64,000 bases of DNA, taken from NCBI GenBank assembly GCA_963678675.1, contig OY783200.1:8754501-8818500 (forward strand). The letters are read 5' to 3'. Of this stretch, positions 52,967-63,300 are shown piece after piece. Made by a program: the position numbers and the translations under genes. This stretch comes from Xiphydria camelus (Eukaryota > Arthropoda > Insecta > Hymenoptera > Xiphydriidae). The notes under the pieces were generated by a model. That model did no database searches. It saw nothing but the letters and a program-made list of their open reading frames with translations, and was not told the DNA's origin. How positions within the stretch are numbered: the stretch's first letter is position 1; each line of letters starts with the position of its first letter.

Positions 52967-53506
52967 TTAAGATGAAACGCCGGTAGATTCTAACCTAAAA
53001 ATTCAATCTTATTTTTAACTAAATTTTTTTATAGTTGTACTATAAATATTAATATGGAACTTTGTACGTATATTTGAAATGATAGAAACTTGCTCTAAAG
53101 AATTTTATTTATTTGATTAATAATAAAAATAATTGTTGTCTGGTGTTTATAAAATATTGCATGATTATTAAAACAGTGTTAAAAACAAATTATTGCATGT
53201 ATGATATAAAAAAATAAAAGATTTGTGAACTATATCGCCCATAAAAAAGCCAAAGAATTTGTTTTTTTAATAACAGCTGGTATATTTAAATAATTCTTAA
53301 TTTTGTATTTTAAAAGTCGGTCGATAATGAAAACTTTAATTTTTTTTATTAATAATCAAATAAATAAAATTCTTTAGAGCAAGTTTCTATCATTTCAAAT
53401 ATACGTACAAAGTTCCGTATTGATATTTATAGTACAACTATAAAAAAAATTTAGTTAAAAATAAGATTGAATTTTTAGGTTAGAATCTACCGGCGTTTCC
53501 TCTTAA
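52967..53506. mobile_element. TTAA-flanked MITE with long inverted repeats
   Basis: TTAA at 52967-52970 and 53503-53506. The arms of about 165 bp start GAxGAAACGCCGGTAGATTC and are almost exact inverted copies. The AT-rich centre (about 53135-53335) has no ORF. Either a piggyBac- or a Kolobok-type origin would fit. Confidence 0.85.
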
Positions 53507-53749
53507 AGCGACATCAATTGTTTTGATTTAATTAGTAAAATAGTTATTTTTAATATGATATTATAAGGATTTTCTTGTTTTTTGAATACAAATGCTTCAA
53601 GGTATGTTTTATTAAAATATTATATGAACAGAGTTTATATATAAATATATTTAAGAAAAAACACATTTGCAAAAAGCAGATTATTATATAGGTGCTCGTA
53701 AAATTTGTCAATCATCCACATTTTCTTGATGTAGGTATATGTATGACCA

Positions 53750-53895
53750 AAAAATGACGTGACTGTGGCGTTATTTTGATGACGATATTTTCACGTGAGA
53801 TTTATCACGTCTTAATGACGTGTCTTTTTGGTTAGCTGACGAGTTATGACGAGATGTCACTTGAAAATGACGTCATTATCACGTACCTCTGCTAC
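53750..53895. repeat. Cluster of TGACG/CGTCA motifs
   Basis: Within about 145 bp there are about nine occurrences of TGACG or its complement, including AATGACGTCATTATCACG near 53868 and two CACGTGA-type E-box-like sites. The arrangement is partly palindromic. It may be a decayed MITE with such motifs or a transcription-factor-rich segment. A similar CACGTCA/CGTGAC-rich stretch lies at 63778-63960. Confidence 0.5.
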
Positions 53896-54449
53896 CTGGG
53901 TAGTAACGGTCCCATCTTTCTGAAAGAAGGCTTTTGTAGCTAAAAACATTACGAATACGATAATAATTTTTTCAATCGATTTCGTTGTGGTTAACATTAT
54001 GATAATATTATTTAAACAATTAAATTGTTATTATTTCCAAGTTACTCAAGTTGGAGAAGTACAATATTCACGTGACTGAAAGCTGATATTACTACCTTTT
54101 AAATGAAAAAAAAATCAACGATATCATTAATAGAACCAGAGATAATGAATTTTACATGTAACAGAATTGGATGAAGCACTGAAATTCACAATGGTCATAT
54201 TTTCGAGAAAAAATTTGTTTGAACAAAAACCTCGTATACGTATCTGTTAATATACAATAAGAACTTCGTAAAAGAAATTTGAGGAGGTTTGGAGAGGTGG
54301 AAATTTTTTTGGGTTCAAATCCGTACGATTTGTAAAAGAATGTCCCATATCTGATTTTAGTGGATAGTATTCAAGCTTCGCTTGATATACTGTTATATGG
54401 CGGAAATAAAATACAATTATTTTCTCTGCTTGCAGTACGGAGTCCTAGA

Positions 54450-55577
54450 TAGGGGGACGAGGGGCAGAACCGAGTAGCTAAGGTAAAATACACTTCACAC
54501 ACTCAATAATTTTAATTTATAACCAATATTTTGGCAACAAAATACTACAAACATTATCTACAGAATATATCGACCAAATTATGAAGAAAAAAATCTGTAT
54601 TGACTAAGAAGGTGCATAACAAAAAGTAGTGCTAAATACGATTTTGCCCCACCCTCTGGGCAAAACCGGATGACATGTGGGGTAAAACCGGGTTGAGTTA
54701 CAAGTTTGATAGTGCTTTAACGTAACTGTCGCATTGAAACTCATCCAAATCTTCATCCAGCCAACCAGTGCAACCTTCATGGGCCCAGTTCTCGTACGAA
54801 ATACACTTAACTCATCCATCATTTCTTGCTGACATGAAGTAGTTTTCCTCACAATAAACACATAGTGTATTATTTTCAACGTTTTCAGTATTTTTGTCTT
54901 CCTCCTAGTGTCCTCTGTAGACTTTTTTGTTATCTTTATTTTTTGTTTGCCTTTACCTTTTCCTTTAGAAACAATCTTTCTCTTCACTCCTTGAGTCTTA
55001 ACAGATTTATCTTTCTGCAGCATGATAGTCTCTAGTTCCTTCTTATATATTATTATACTTTTGCTAGCTGCCTCTTCCAATGTCATCCCATTCCTTAACT
55101 TTTTGATGCGGTCTTCCAAAGTGTTTTGGGGAGCACCGAAAGTAATTGCGGATTTTTTAATACCCGATTATGCCCCTCCCGGTTTTGCCCCGAGTGTATC
55201 TCTACAATAAATTGACTCCTACGTTTTCAATATAACCTATATTGGAAAACTTTTCCAACACAAATGCACTACAGAAACAGGGGTTTCAGGGTATAGGTAA
55301 ACAACATCTATCAACGGAGTTCATAGTGGATTGTAGAAAGTATTTCGAATATCAAAAATAACATTACGTACCTAATAAAACACGTGTTGTCCAATAACTC
55401 ACGAATGCTGCGATGCCTACGCCATACAAATATTCTGTGAACTAGCGGGAGTGTGAAGACTATTTTGTAGTATTGATTCATAGATAGCGTGGTCAGGTAT
55501 GAAATTAAAAGCCCTACCCGGTTTTGCCTTATTTCCCGGTTTTGCCTCACTACCCGGTTTTGCCCCTCGTTCCCCTA
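54450..55577 (-). mobile_element. pogo-like element 1, internally deleted
   Basis: Flanked by TA (54450-54451 and 55576-55577). The terminal repeats start GGGGxACGAGGGGCAxAACC on both sides. The right end carries three spaced CCCGGTTTTGCC motifs (near 55517, 55532 and 55551), and further copies lie near 55177 and, inverted, near 54660-54690. The interrupted family A frame continues across the TA, which confirms the borders. At 1.1 kb it keeps only the two ends of the transposase gene. Confidence 0.85.
54604..55170 (-). pseudogene. pogo/Tigger-type transposase remnant (psq HTH and C-terminal finger, DDE core missing)
   Basis: The N-terminal part reads ITFGAPQNTLEDRIKKLRNGM, the end of a pipsqueak-type helix-turn-helix of pogo transposases. 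A basic Lys-rich linker follows directly, where about 300 residues of DDE core should be. A C-terminal Cys/His cluster (CVYCEEN ... WAHEGC) is in the next frame near 54870-54740. Thus the core was deleted and one frameshift followed. The remaining product could bind its own ends but not transpose. Confidence 0.7.
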
Positions 55578-56394
55578 CTGCGATTTCGATCATTTTTGTT
55601 CAACGATAAGCGATAGAGCGGCATTAGCAGAAAGGGATTCTACAGTAAAACCTCGTTTATCGCAACTCTCACTTATTGTAAGGCAGAAGTCTCGTTTATT
55701 GCAACCCCTCCGTCTTCCACCCCGCATGATAGTTGTAAAGGCCTAGACAGACATAGCCGCACCGCACCCGCGCCGCGCCCGCACCGAGTGTTGGCCATCA
55801 CACGGTGAGAAAGTTACAGAACGGAATAGAACCGCCTAGTCCCCACTTAACCGCAACGACACCGCGCCGACACCACCGCACCGAGCCCGCACCGCGCCGT
55901 TTTACTTTTTGACGGGCACGGTCGGCTCTACGAAGTTTCAATCTGTTCTTCCTATAAGAGCTTCCATACATATTCTTATGAAATAAATGTTGATTTTTAG
56001 AAAAAAATTCTTAATTCATTAAAGGAAATAATTCTCAATATAATTTCTTATTTCTAATAAAATAATCAAACATTTTTATGTTTATAAATTAAATAATCAA
56101 TTAATTACAATTTTTACATATTATGACTGGTTTCTCTTTCATGCATTTTCCGCAGACAAATTTTTTACAAATTATACAAGTTTTAGTGGTTTTATTATCC
56201 GTATATCTACAATCTTATTTAGCATTTTCTTCGTGATTGGGAATTATTGCTTGGGCTGCTTGATGTTCCTTGTTGAAGGTTTTCTTTTTCTTCTTCAAGG
56301 AATTCGTAATACTCTGTGACGAGTCCATCTGCAATTATCTAGACTTCAATTATTAAAATATTTACACAATTTTCTAAACTTATTGCTGGAATTT

Positions 56395-56703
56395 TTAATT
56401 CAAGTTAACTTTACAGTCAATTATTTCAGACCGACCAAAAATGCACTTAAACCCTTTTACTTCCAGGCCCCTCAATTGTAACAGGAAACGCTGCCTTGGT
56501 ATCTTTATTCCAGTTGTTGCCTGATGGAGTATCCATGCATTGATTTCAGCGAAATCCAGGATATTGAAAAATACGTGTACAGGCCATCTATTGCATTTTG
56601 ATTTCACGCTATATTTTCGCGCCATTTGGTGAACCATATCGACGCCAAATTTAGTCTTATTATAATAACTAATTGTTTCGGGTGTTATAGCTCGGCCCGT
56701 CAA
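56395..56703 (-). pseudogene. piggyBac transposase C-terminal fragment, left arm
   Basis: Reads PETISYYNKTKFGVDMVHQMARKYSVKSKCNRWPVHVFFNILDFAEINAW, the third-Asp region and following helix of piggyBac transposases. A further coding piece with an acidic Glu-rich stretch and the start of a Cys finger lies at about 56130-56340. The N-terminal core is missing. An inverted copy is at 57470-57980. Confidence 0.75.
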
Positions 56704-57469
56704 AATACTGACTGGATCAAATCCTTTCCTTCTCCTTTTTATTACTATATATTATATTGTATATATTGTATTATATAAAATAATGTTTTCATAAATGCGT
56801 GGACAAAACCGTGTCGCCAAGACCCCCGGCGATCTTGGGACCCGATGCGCGGAGTCAGGTACTTACCCCCCCGGGGTTTGGGGAGCATAGCTAGTACATA
56901 CACACACACAAACAACTGTACTACGGCCCGGCAAGATACGGCCCGGCAGGGACCATATGTGGCAGGGGCCGTCGCGGACGGGGTTCGTCGCTTCCGATCC
57001 TTTCTGTCAAACGACGGGACGGTCATAAAGACTAGAGTCTGTGTTCCGTCGTACCCCTTTTCCGGAAATAATTAATTAACGGACGGATCGAAATAAGCCG
57101 TTTCCCGCAATACCTATTCTAATAAACAATGTTCCGTCTTTGCGCGACGGACTATACGCGCCAAATTAATCTTGTGTGGTGGGTTTAGAATGAATACAAT
57201 TTCACCAATTTGTAAGGGAAAACAAACAATGCATTAACTTTATTTGCGAGCTGTTCCGGTCGCTCGGAGGTTTTCGAACGTACTGGTCGCTCTTCGACAC
57301 CGTGACAATGAGGAACTTTCCCGGATCTAAGTAAGTATGTACAATTTAACGTATGTATAATATAATGCCATAAAATAAATGATCTCATTTTATTTACTGT
57401 TCCTTTTACTCCTGTTCCTACTTACTCATTTTATTTTACATTTGTAAAAACCAAAAATAATAGAAAGCT

Positions 57470-57980
57470 AATACCCGAAACAATTAGTTATTATAATAAG
57501 ACTAAATTTCGCGTCGATATGGTTCACCAAATGGCGCGAAAATATAGCGTAAACTCAAAATGCAATAGATAGCCTGTATACGTATTTTTCAATATCCTGG
57601 ATTTCGCTGAAATCAATGCATGGATACTCTATCAGGCAACAACTGAAATAAAGATACCAAGACAGCGTTTCCCGTTACAATTGAGGGGCCTGGAAGTAAA
57701 AGGGTTTAAGTGAATTTTTGGTAAGTCTGAAATAATTGGTTTTAAAGTTAACTAGAATTAAAAAATTCCAGCAATAAATTTAGAAAACTGTGCAAATATT
57801 TTAATAATTGAATTGCAGATAATTGCAGATGAACTCGTCACAGAGTATTACGAATTCCTTGAAGAAGAAAAGGAAAACCTACAAGAAGGAACATCAAGCA
57901 GCCCAAGCAATAATTCCCAATCACGAAGGAAATGCCAAATAAGATTGTAGGTACACGGATAATAAAACCACTCAACTTGC
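57470..57980 (+). pseudogene. piggyBac transposase C-terminal fragment, right arm (inverted copy)
   Basis: Matches 56121-56700 in reverse complement with small differences. One changes a Trp codon to a stop (in GATAGCCTGTATACG where the left arm has the RWPVH block). The intron-like spacer and the Glu-rich exon (EYYEFLEEEKENLQEG) are also present. Confidence 0.75.
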
Positions 57981-59140
57981 ATAATTTTTAAAAAATTTGT
58001 CTGCGGAAAATGCATGAAAGAGAAACCAGTCATATACGTAAAAAGTGTAATTAATTAATTATTTCATTTATAAAAATAAAAATATAGATTTAATTATTTT
58101 ATTAACCCTTTGCACTCGAAAGTTAACTCTCGAGACCGCACCGCGCCCGTCAAAAAGTAAACGAAACTAGTCAGGCACGGTGCGGGCTCGGTGCGGTGCT
58201 GTCGGCGCGGTTAGGTAGAGACTAGTCGGTTCTGTTTCGTTGTGTACGTACGACGCACCTCCAATACACGGCCAAAAACACGGTGCGGGCGCGGCGCGGC
58301 TATGTGGGCACCGGCTTTTCGCGTCGCCGTCACCGACAGTTGACCGACACACGGCCAACAGTCGCTGCGGGCGCGGTGCGGCCATGTCTGTCTCGGCCTT
58401 AACCCTTCCGACTCCCACCGCGCACGGTGGCCAATCACGAGCGACCAGTGCAAAATCGCCTTGAGTCGAGAAGCGGGGTGGGGGCCCCTCTCGAGTTGCG
58501 ATAAATGAGAGGCATACGATTCGAGGGGCTTGTAATAAACGAGGTTTTACACTGTATAGATTTTTTGGACTTCTTAGCTCTTGATGGGCTTCCCTGTGTT
58601 ACATCTCTAACGACTTTCGCAGCATCTACTTTCCCAGATGCTCGAAGACTCATTTCAGTTGCATGTAATAATTCTTCAATACTTGTCGTTACGCACAAAT
58701 CTTCGGTCTTTCTCCGTTTTGTACGGTCACTGGATTCTGCAAAGCTTGGAGCAGGTCGACCCACTTTCCTGGGCGTCTTTAAAGCTTGTGTGGTTCTTTC
58801 AGCTTCTTCGATTACTGCTTGATCTTCGAGCTGAAAACGAACCCATTTAACCTTTCAGAAAACTTTTTGAAGAGTCTGTCTTCATGTCACGAAACTAGCT
58901 GCCATTTTGCGTTCAAATCATGCACTAATCTGCGTATGGCTGACAAATTGAAAGGGCGTTGCAGCTTAGTACTCATGAACTTTTCAATTTCCTGGTATGC
59001 TATAGTTACATTATCGTTTAAGTGACTTTTTATAATACACGAAAAATCTCTTTTCTGGATAAACCGATTGTCTCAGTACCATTGCCGTTGTCGGCAGATT
59101 CTAAAATGAGAAAATATAATAATAATAATCACCATAATAA

Positions 59141-60003
59141 TACCTTGGAACGATTATTGAATATTTTAGTTTAACTGATGATTGGGAAAATATTTAAACG
59201 GCAATTCTCTCTCCTGCTGATTTGATGAGATATCTATTCAGGTACAGAAGATGTAAAGGAAATTTTACAAATATTGATGCCAAGGTGTTTTCCAATGTAA
59301 TTTTTATTAGCTACAAATTGTTCCAAGGTACAAGATGGTCTTGTACCATGGAACAGACCTAATATACTTTGAAACGCAGATAATAACCAACTAAAAAATA
59401 AACTAAGTAAAAGTTCAGATTATTTATCAATATAAATTTTACCAGATATAAAAAATTAACAAAAGCACTTGTAAAAAAGAACAAAACATTTCAGAAAAAG
59501 CAACTTATCAGCTATACTTCTTTTCTTTTTGGTGATAAAAACTCAAAATATGATTTTAGAAGAAATATAAAAATAAATAACCAATCTATAGCTTCTTTAA
59601 ACAAATATCGTACACGTATAATGTTCTAAGGTACATGATGTGCCGATGTTTTAAAGTACAAGAGGGTGCAACATTACTAAAAACGGCTGCCTCCACGCCG
59701 AAGCTAAGTTTACAAAGAAAAATAACACTGTATTTTTACTCACCATTGAACACTATTACACACAAAATTGTTTAATAGTTTTAAAGTGACCAGTTCTTAA
59801 ATTACCTGCACACGAATACGATGCTAATTATATACTTCTTGAGGCAAAAAAACTTATTTTTATTTCACAACCTCAAAATACGTCTGTGACGCGTGAAACA
59901 TGAATGCACTACTGAAGGCCAAGCAAGTGAAGATTATACCCGAATTTTGAGTTGATAGATGGCGATATTTGTCATAAATACGAATCGTTTCAAGGTATAA
60001 CAG
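59141..60003. mobile_element. TIR element with repeated GGTACAAGA-type motifs
   Basis: The ends ATACCTTGGAACGATT (59141) and AATCGTTTCAAGGTAT (to 60002) are inverted with one mismatch. Inside, GGTACAxGATG-like motifs recur near 59326 (with an inverted partner at 59340), 59629 and 59654. No intact ORF is present. The superfamily is not clear; the motif-rich interior suggests a non-autonomous derivative. Confidence 0.55.
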
Positions 60004-60339
60004 TCTCCCCTACTCCTATAATAATAATTCTCAGCAATAACAATGTGAGGGCGGCTCTGTGTAAATCTTTCAAAACCGTATAACTTTTATCTAAACCACT
60101 TCTTCATATCTTACGTTTTTATAATTCAAAATGCAGAAACATGTGCTTTTTTTTACAAAAACTTGCAACAATTGCAGGTGCGCAGATGTGCGCAGCATTT
60201 TTGTTGTTTTCATTAGATAATAGTTTAATCTACAATCTGCAATAAGAATCGTTGCAGAACTCTGCGGAACTCTGCGGACTTCGAGCCGGCGCACAGTGGT
60301 TCCAAATGCCGAGAAGGTGGCCACAATGTGAAGACGTTA
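60004..60339. other. Region without supported gene
   Basis: Sequence between the TIR element and a tandem array. No reading frame or repeat is convincing apart from a short direct repeat GAACTCTGCGGA near 60257-60280. Confidence 0.35.
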
Positions 60340-60628
60340 TTCAAATTGCGTGAAATTTCGTATATAGGGTATTTTGAGGTCGCTGACAAAGAATCTTTAC
60401 ACAACATTTCAAAAAACAAAATGGCGGATCCAAGATGGCGGATACAAATGTAGAAAATGGTCATCTATTCATGAAACTTCATACATAGGGTATTTAGAGG
60501 TCGCTGGCAAAGAATCTTTACACAACCTTTCAAAAAACAAAATGGCGGATCCAAGATGGCGGATACAAATGTAAAAAATGGTAATTTATTCATGAAACTT
60601 CGTATATAGGGTATTTTGGAGTCGCTAA
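60340..60628. repeat. Tandem array, about 122 bp x 2.3
   Basis: The unit starts CGTGAAATTTCGTATATAGG and includes AGAATCTTTACACAAC and GGATCCAAGATGGCGGATAC; two complete copies and part of a third. The motif resembles, on the other strand, the one in the array at 27475-27835. Confidence 0.88.
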
Positions 60629-61454
60629 ATAATTTTTTAATGATTAAATTTGAAAACTCTTATATATTTCTTATTTACTACGTGTACATTAAAATTCGTC
60701 GTCTGACGTGTGCACAGAATCGTCATCACTGCTTTCTGCTTCATAGACCGGCAGCGTTTTTAAAAGACGTACAGCTTCAGAATCTAACGCTTTGAGCTGT
60801 TTGGCCGGTAATTTTCGAATGCTCGATGTGAGAGGATCCGAGGCTACCAAAAGCCTCTGGAAAACGTCCTCCATATTTTTAACGCGGCTACATTTTCGCG
60901 CGAAATCTTGCCGATATTTTTTTATGAATTTATTGCAACATTCTTGAGCTTCCTCAGACATTTGTCCAATTGGTAGGATTGAAGCTTCCAGAATCTTGCG
61001 GCAGTGAAGCAAAATCTTGTGCACCGTAGTTGGCATGCAATACCAGGGATACAGCTGTACATACAGACGAACTGTTTCAATGCAATATGCCTCGTAATCA
61101 GGAACATTGATGTCAAAGCTGCAAGATAGTACTTGTAAGATTACGTGAAATCTTTTGATCAACGACAGGTCTAGCCCAGTAATCATTGCAGTAATTTCTG
61201 CATTTTCGAAAAAACGGCGCGCAGTGTTTCCGTCATTCGTACTACCATATCCCTATTTCGGCATATCTACCAAGAGCCCTAATTGTTGACGGAATCCTTT
61301 CTGTATATTTTTTTTGCGGCTTTCGACCTTTGCTTCAACCTCCCCGCGTTTTTGCCACTTCTTTACATCCAACTTGTATGAAATGTGCAAAAGGCACTCA
61401 AAAAAACGAATCCAGGCGTGCAAAGTTGAAATTCCAAATTGCAAATGCTGTTCT

Positions 61455-62722
61455 TTAAGGGGCTAAACTAGTGTGATCCCCAAAAAATAAGGCGATTTTT
61501 GGGAATTTATTAAATAAAAAACATTGCATCGATTCTTTTGAAACTTGGTAGATATATTGTACTATATTTCGAGATATTACATATTTTTTTTTCATGTAAA
61601 AATATTGAAAATTGGCTGAGTTGCGCATCATCTAGCGGTGGCCCAAAAAAAAAGTTGCTCCACTGCTGCCACGATCCAGCGCCGCACAATGGCTGAAACT
61701 GAAAAAAACAAAATTTTTATTAAAGTAGATAACATTCCCCATACAATGAACCACGGGCTTAAAAAAATACTAAAACTTTACAAAATGGCGACGTTTTGAA
61801 AAAAAATCGTAATTTTGGCCAAAAAAAATGGCCGTTATTTGAGCCGCACATGGGCAATTTTTGTTCAATTTTAAAACTGGAGGTTCATTGTCTGGACAAA
61901 CATGTATTGAATGTGCTCTCAAAGTTTCAAGATGATTCGATGATTTTTGTTTGAGTTACAGTGGCAGCAAATTCGGAAAAAGTTGTTTCGAGATAAACGC
62001 GACCAAAGTTTCAAGAGTAGATTTCGACCATATTTTTTTACTATAAAACGCAACTATTTTCATGCTTACACTTAATCAGCTATTCCAGGCCCATAGAGGA
62101 CACCCTCCTCTGTCTCAAAAAGTGCCTCGTGGTCCGCAGCAGCTTTCCTCCAGGCTGTTCGAGCTTCTTTCGAGCTTTCATCATGCCGCTTATCCGCTAA
62201 CAGGATTCTCGCTTGATCTCGGTCCTCGGCATAATCTTTGGCCGCAGACCCGATTACAAGTCCCATAACATAATTCTTAAGATAGATGAAAAGCCGTCAT
62301 TAAATATTGAAACAGCTAAGAAATTGGATAACTGGATAGTTTTAACACCACAATATAGGTGCTTTGGAGCGAAGTGCCAAAGTAATCCGTTAAAGCTTTC
62401 GTTATTGTTCTGTGTGTTTCCTCCCTTGCACCTCTGTAATAACTCTCTTCGACTCAAATCTGTGTATATTGGTTCTAAAACTTTTCGTACAGCTGGATCA
62501 AGCGGCAAATAATCATGTTTAAACTGTTTCATGTTCATTTTTTGAGCTTGCGCACGGATTTCGGCATTCCAAGCGGCCGCGCTCGCAGCGTTGCCAGTTC
62601 AAAATCAATAGAGATCCAGTTTTGGGATTTCAGAATATTAATTTTAAGAATATATACTATCGAAATATGCAAAAAGAAAAAAATCGATTTTCAAAAAATT
62701 TCACACTAGTTTAGCCCCTTAA
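61455..62722 (-). mobile_element. TTAA-flanked element carrying a Mutator/Kolobok-like transposase end
   Basis: TTAA at 61455-61458 and 62719-62722, with inverted ends GGGGCTAAACTAGTGTGA on both sides. Family A resumes in frame across the site. The interior has a transposase C-terminus (62066-62538) and otherwise non-coding sequence. The TTAA duplication with a Mutator-like domain is what is known for the Kolobok superfamily, not for piggyBac. Confidence 0.82.
62066..62538 (-). pseudogene. C-terminus of a Mutator/Kolobok-like transposase (frameshifted)
   Basis: Reads PLDPAVRKVLEPIYTDLSRRELLQRCKGGNTQNNNESFN, then FAPKHLYCGVKTIQLSNFLAVSIFNDGFSSILRIM. After a frame change near 62255-62266 it continues MGLVIGSAAKDYAEDRDQARI to an acidic end at 62072. 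The GGNTQNNNESFN block is a hallmark of the C-terminal part of the same transposase type as 36846-38420. The N-terminal catalytic part is absent. Confidence 0.75.
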
Positions 62723-63300
62723 TAGGTTTTCGTAGCATGACATCGATATTGTTAAATTGTTTTGAAGTGCAGTCGCAAAGGTAGCATCGCTGACTCGAAG
62801 ATGTGCAAGTCAATGAGTTGCAAACTTTTCCATCGATCATGGTGAGCAATAATTTGTATGCAATATTCACGTCTTTTCCGCCAACAATTATTTGGAACTT
62901 TGTTAAATTGCGCTCTTGGTCCTTAATGTCGTCGACTACAAGTCTCGTATACTCAGCAGTTTCGTGCGAAAATTCGATTTTTAAAGGCCGACAAAATCGG
63001 GGAGATGAAGGACGCGGATTCTTCCAAATGACGATTTCTTTCTGAGTGGACTTCTCGACAGAGAAAATCTGAAGCGGCACAACAGAAACAAAAAATATAT
63101 TTGCGTCCGTTTTAGTGCCTTCAGCTTCGTCAGCGAATTTTTGCTTGAAAGTGCTCTGTCCCGAAGTTCCGTCGCATCCCCACTTACAAATCAAATCTAC
63201 ATCGTACACACTATCGAAGAGGCTGGAAATCACATCTGTTTGGACCCGCAAAATTCTTTCTACCGTGTGATCCAGCAGTGCTTACCCTTAAGTAATAACA

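Larger units (their letters stand above)
55740..58400. repeat. Second giant foldback with GC-rich ends and duplicated piggyBac fragment
   Basis: The tips read AGACAGACATAGCCGCACCG on the left and a close inverse on the right (to 58400), then many CCGCGCC/GCACCG runs. The arms (about 55740-56740 and 57460-58400) match in inverted orientation over about 1 kb and include the same piggyBac transposase C-terminus. The unmatched centre is about 700 bp and contains a GC-rich block (56800-57020). Target duplication is not clear. Confidence 0.82.
55641..58556. mobile_element. pogo/Tigger-like element 2 (outer shell)
   Basis: TA at 55641-55642 and 58555-58556. The ends start CAGTxxAAAACCTCGTTTAT in inverted orientation and continue with GCAAC...AxxCTCGTTTAT-like internal copies on both sides. 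Family A sequence resumes in frame across the TA. Only about 100 bp on the left and 150 bp on the right belong to this element; the rest is a foldback insertion. No pogo transposase is left. Confidence 0.82.
54340..59100 (-). pseudogene. 'Family A' element ORF (N-terminal part), cut by two pogo-like elements
   Basis: On the minus strand: a helical N-terminus (YQEIEKFMSTKLQRPFNLSAI, RLVHDLNAKW), a stop, then QLEDQAVIEEAERTTQ, VGRPAPSFAESSDRTKRRKTEDL and LLHATEMSLRASGKVDAAKVVRDV, up to the TA at 58555-58556. The frame resumes at 55640 (ESLSANAALSLIVEQK, then TGA) and runs to the TA at 55576-55577. It resumes again at 54449 (LGLRTASRENNCILFPPYN), followed by a frameshift into a CYP-like AKLEYYPLKSDM block. 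I know this GRP-x-xF-x-ESS...SKRRK architecture only from repeated uncharacterised insect and cnidarian ORFs. A C-terminal copy is at 60689-63300. Confidence 0.6.
60689..63300 (-). pseudogene. 'Family A' element ORF (central and C-terminal part), cut by a TTAA element
   Basis: Upstream (63300-62723): LLDHTVERIL, VDLICKWGCDGTSGQSTFKQKF and a Cys group (CYLCDCTSKQFNN) up to MLRKPI. After the TTAA element the frame goes on EQHLQFGISTLHAWIRFFECLLHISY, KKNIQKGFRQQLGLLVDMPK (stop at 61253; coding character continues after a break). It then gives ITGLDLSLIKRFHVIL, YPWYCMPTTVHKILLHC and ILPIGQMSEEAQECCNKF, with an acidic C-terminus ending at 60689. The same family supplies the N-terminal ORF at 54340-59100. 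Function unknown. Confidence 0.65.

Noticed and set aside
56845..56880. A U1-snRNA-like stretch (GGTACTTACC followed by a GC-rich part) in the centre of the second foldback
   Set aside because: Only a few bases agree with the U1 5' end; the rest of the snRNA is not there. More likely a chance splice-donor complement.
55740..58400. GC-rich ends of the foldback as a CpG-island promoter
   Set aside because: The GC-rich parts are mirrored terminal repeats of the foldback, which explains the composition without a promoter.
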